A program made the position numbers and the translations under genes. Source: Pseudonocardia parietis (lineage in GTDB: Bacteria > Actinomycetota > Actinomycetes > Mycobacteriales > Pseudonocardiaceae). From it: 64,000 nucleotides of DNA. The stretch covers positions 4,526,001 through 4,590,000 of the forward strand of contig NZ_JAGINU010000001.1 in assembly GCF_017876315.1 (NCBI RefSeq), written 5' to 3'. The notes beneath the pieces were generated by a model. It saw only the letters and a list, made by a program, of their open reading frames with translations. It was not told the DNA's origin and searched no databases. Below, piece after piece: positions 63,724 through 64,000 of the stretch. Within the stretch, counting starts at the first letter, position 1; each line of letters begins with the position of its first letter.

Positions 63724-64000
63724 GTGTGATGTCTCAGGACATGGGTGGCAGTTCTGCATCAGGACACCGCTGACGGTTGGTGCGTCAGGACTGTGGTGAC
63801 GCACCCGGGGTCTTCGGGCGGGTTCCGCGGGGTCGCCCGTAGCCGATGCAGGGAGCGGATCTGCCGTGCTCGGCGAGGATCTCGCCTTCGAGGTCGGTGA
63901 TGGTGATCTTGTCGCCGGTGTGGTTGCCGTCGCTGTCGATGAGGGCCTGTCGGAGCGCGTGGTCGACATCGATCTCGTAGGACACCTTGTCTACGTGGAG
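63724..64000 (-). mobile_element. left portion of an IS-like element (right side beyond window)
   Basis: After the HdeD-like gene the base composition drops slightly. TCAGGAC occurs three times at 63734, 63759 and 63785 (spacing 25-26 nt), as transposase-binding iterons do near IS481-type ends; TGTGATGTCTCAGGACAT (63725-63742) would be the terminal repeat. An open frame entering from the right stops in the third iteron. The family assignment is from resemblance of the end and is not confirmed. Confidence 0.5.
63785..64000 (-). CDS. C-terminal part of a putative transposase (truncated by window edge)
   Basis: The frame is open from the window edge (LHVDKVSYEIDVDHALRQAL onward) to a stop at 63785. 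It includes GDKITITDLEGEILAEHGR, like the last strand of an integrase-type transposase C-terminus, and a Gly/Pro/Arg tail. It could also be an unrelated protein; the adjoining iterons favour a transposase. Confidence 0.45.
   Translation of the reverse strand, partial: LHVDKVSYEIDVDHALRQALIDSDGNHTGDKITITDLEGEILAEHGRSAPCIGYGRPRGTRPKTPGASPQS

Overview
This 64-kb window is chromosomal DNA from a very high-GC, mycelial-type actinobacterium. Gene content and order (whiA, bldD, mihF and rbpA beside tkt-tal-zwf-opcA-pgl, uvrC-rapZ-yvcK-whiA, rib, carAB/pyr and rpoZ-gmk) suggest the order Pseudonocardiales, with a Pseudonocardia-like genus the best guess. That placement is inference from content; no 16S gene is present. 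Nearly all of the window is conserved core genome. The accessory parts are 8.6-11.8 kb, 52.8-58.5 kb and the last 4 kb.

Layout: 0.3-8.6 kb (+) is the pentose-phosphate operon tkt, tal, a Pgi-like gene, zwf, opcA, pgl. 8.7-11.8 kb (+) holds purT, a patatin-like lipase and a DoxX-like membrane protein. 11.8-17.7 kb (-) holds gap-pgk-tpiA, then secG, rbpA, a TylF-like methyltransferase and a TrpB2-like enzyme. 17.9-23.7 kb (-) is uvrC-rapZ-yvcK-whiA plus a vWA-like protein, with a DUF2786 gene diverging from uvrC next to a perfect SOS-box-like palindrome. 24.7-29.6 kb (-) is rpe-ribD-ribE-ribBA-ribH plus a membrane protein. 29.7-37.3 kb (-) holds metK, priA, def, fmt and an rsmB with a huge Arg/Gly/Asp-rich N-terminus. 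37.7 kb (+) is a secreted SH3-like protein. 38.2-40.7 kb (-) is mihF-gmk-rpoZ-coaBC. 40.7-41.8 kb is a 1-kb gene-free region full of short tandem repeats and a duplicated hairpin. 41.8-50.4 kb (-) is pyrR-pyrB-pyrC-carA-carB-pyrF, joined by 1-4 nt overlaps and preceded by a PyrR-type RNA loop. bldD (+) and efp-nusB (-) follow. 52.8-58.5 kb (+) is a two-component system, a CPBP protease-like protein and a Nat-type ABC exporter. 58.5-63.7 kb holds an Xaa-Pro peptidase, an MBL-fold hydrolase, a solitary TOPRIM protein, BrkB-like, AI-2E-transporter-like and HdeD-like membrane proteins. An IS-like end with a truncated reading frame runs off the right edge.

How the genes work together: most of the window is central metabolism (oxidative and non-oxidative pentose phosphate pathway, lower glycolysis, pyrimidine, riboflavin, CoA and SAM synthesis) plus translation and nucleoid housekeeping (def, fmt, rsmB, efp, nusB, rpoZ, mihF, rbpA) and the developmental regulators whiA and bldD. 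Operons are tightly coupled by GTGA/ATGA overlaps. Long perfect hairpins lacking a U-tract separate many transcription units. A recurring -10 motif, TAGGNT or close to it, lies 6-7 nt before several start codons, suggesting leaderless transcripts.

Most notable: a Pgi homologue that has lost its sugar-phosphate loops inside the pentose-phosphate operon; the SOS-like box at DUF2786/uvrC; the PyrR loop that pairs with the pyrR ribosome-binding site; the repeat-rich region at 41 kb; the disordered extensions of RsmB and CarA; and a histidine kinase carrying a second, histidine-less kinase-like helix pair. No rRNA, tRNA or CRISPR array was seen.
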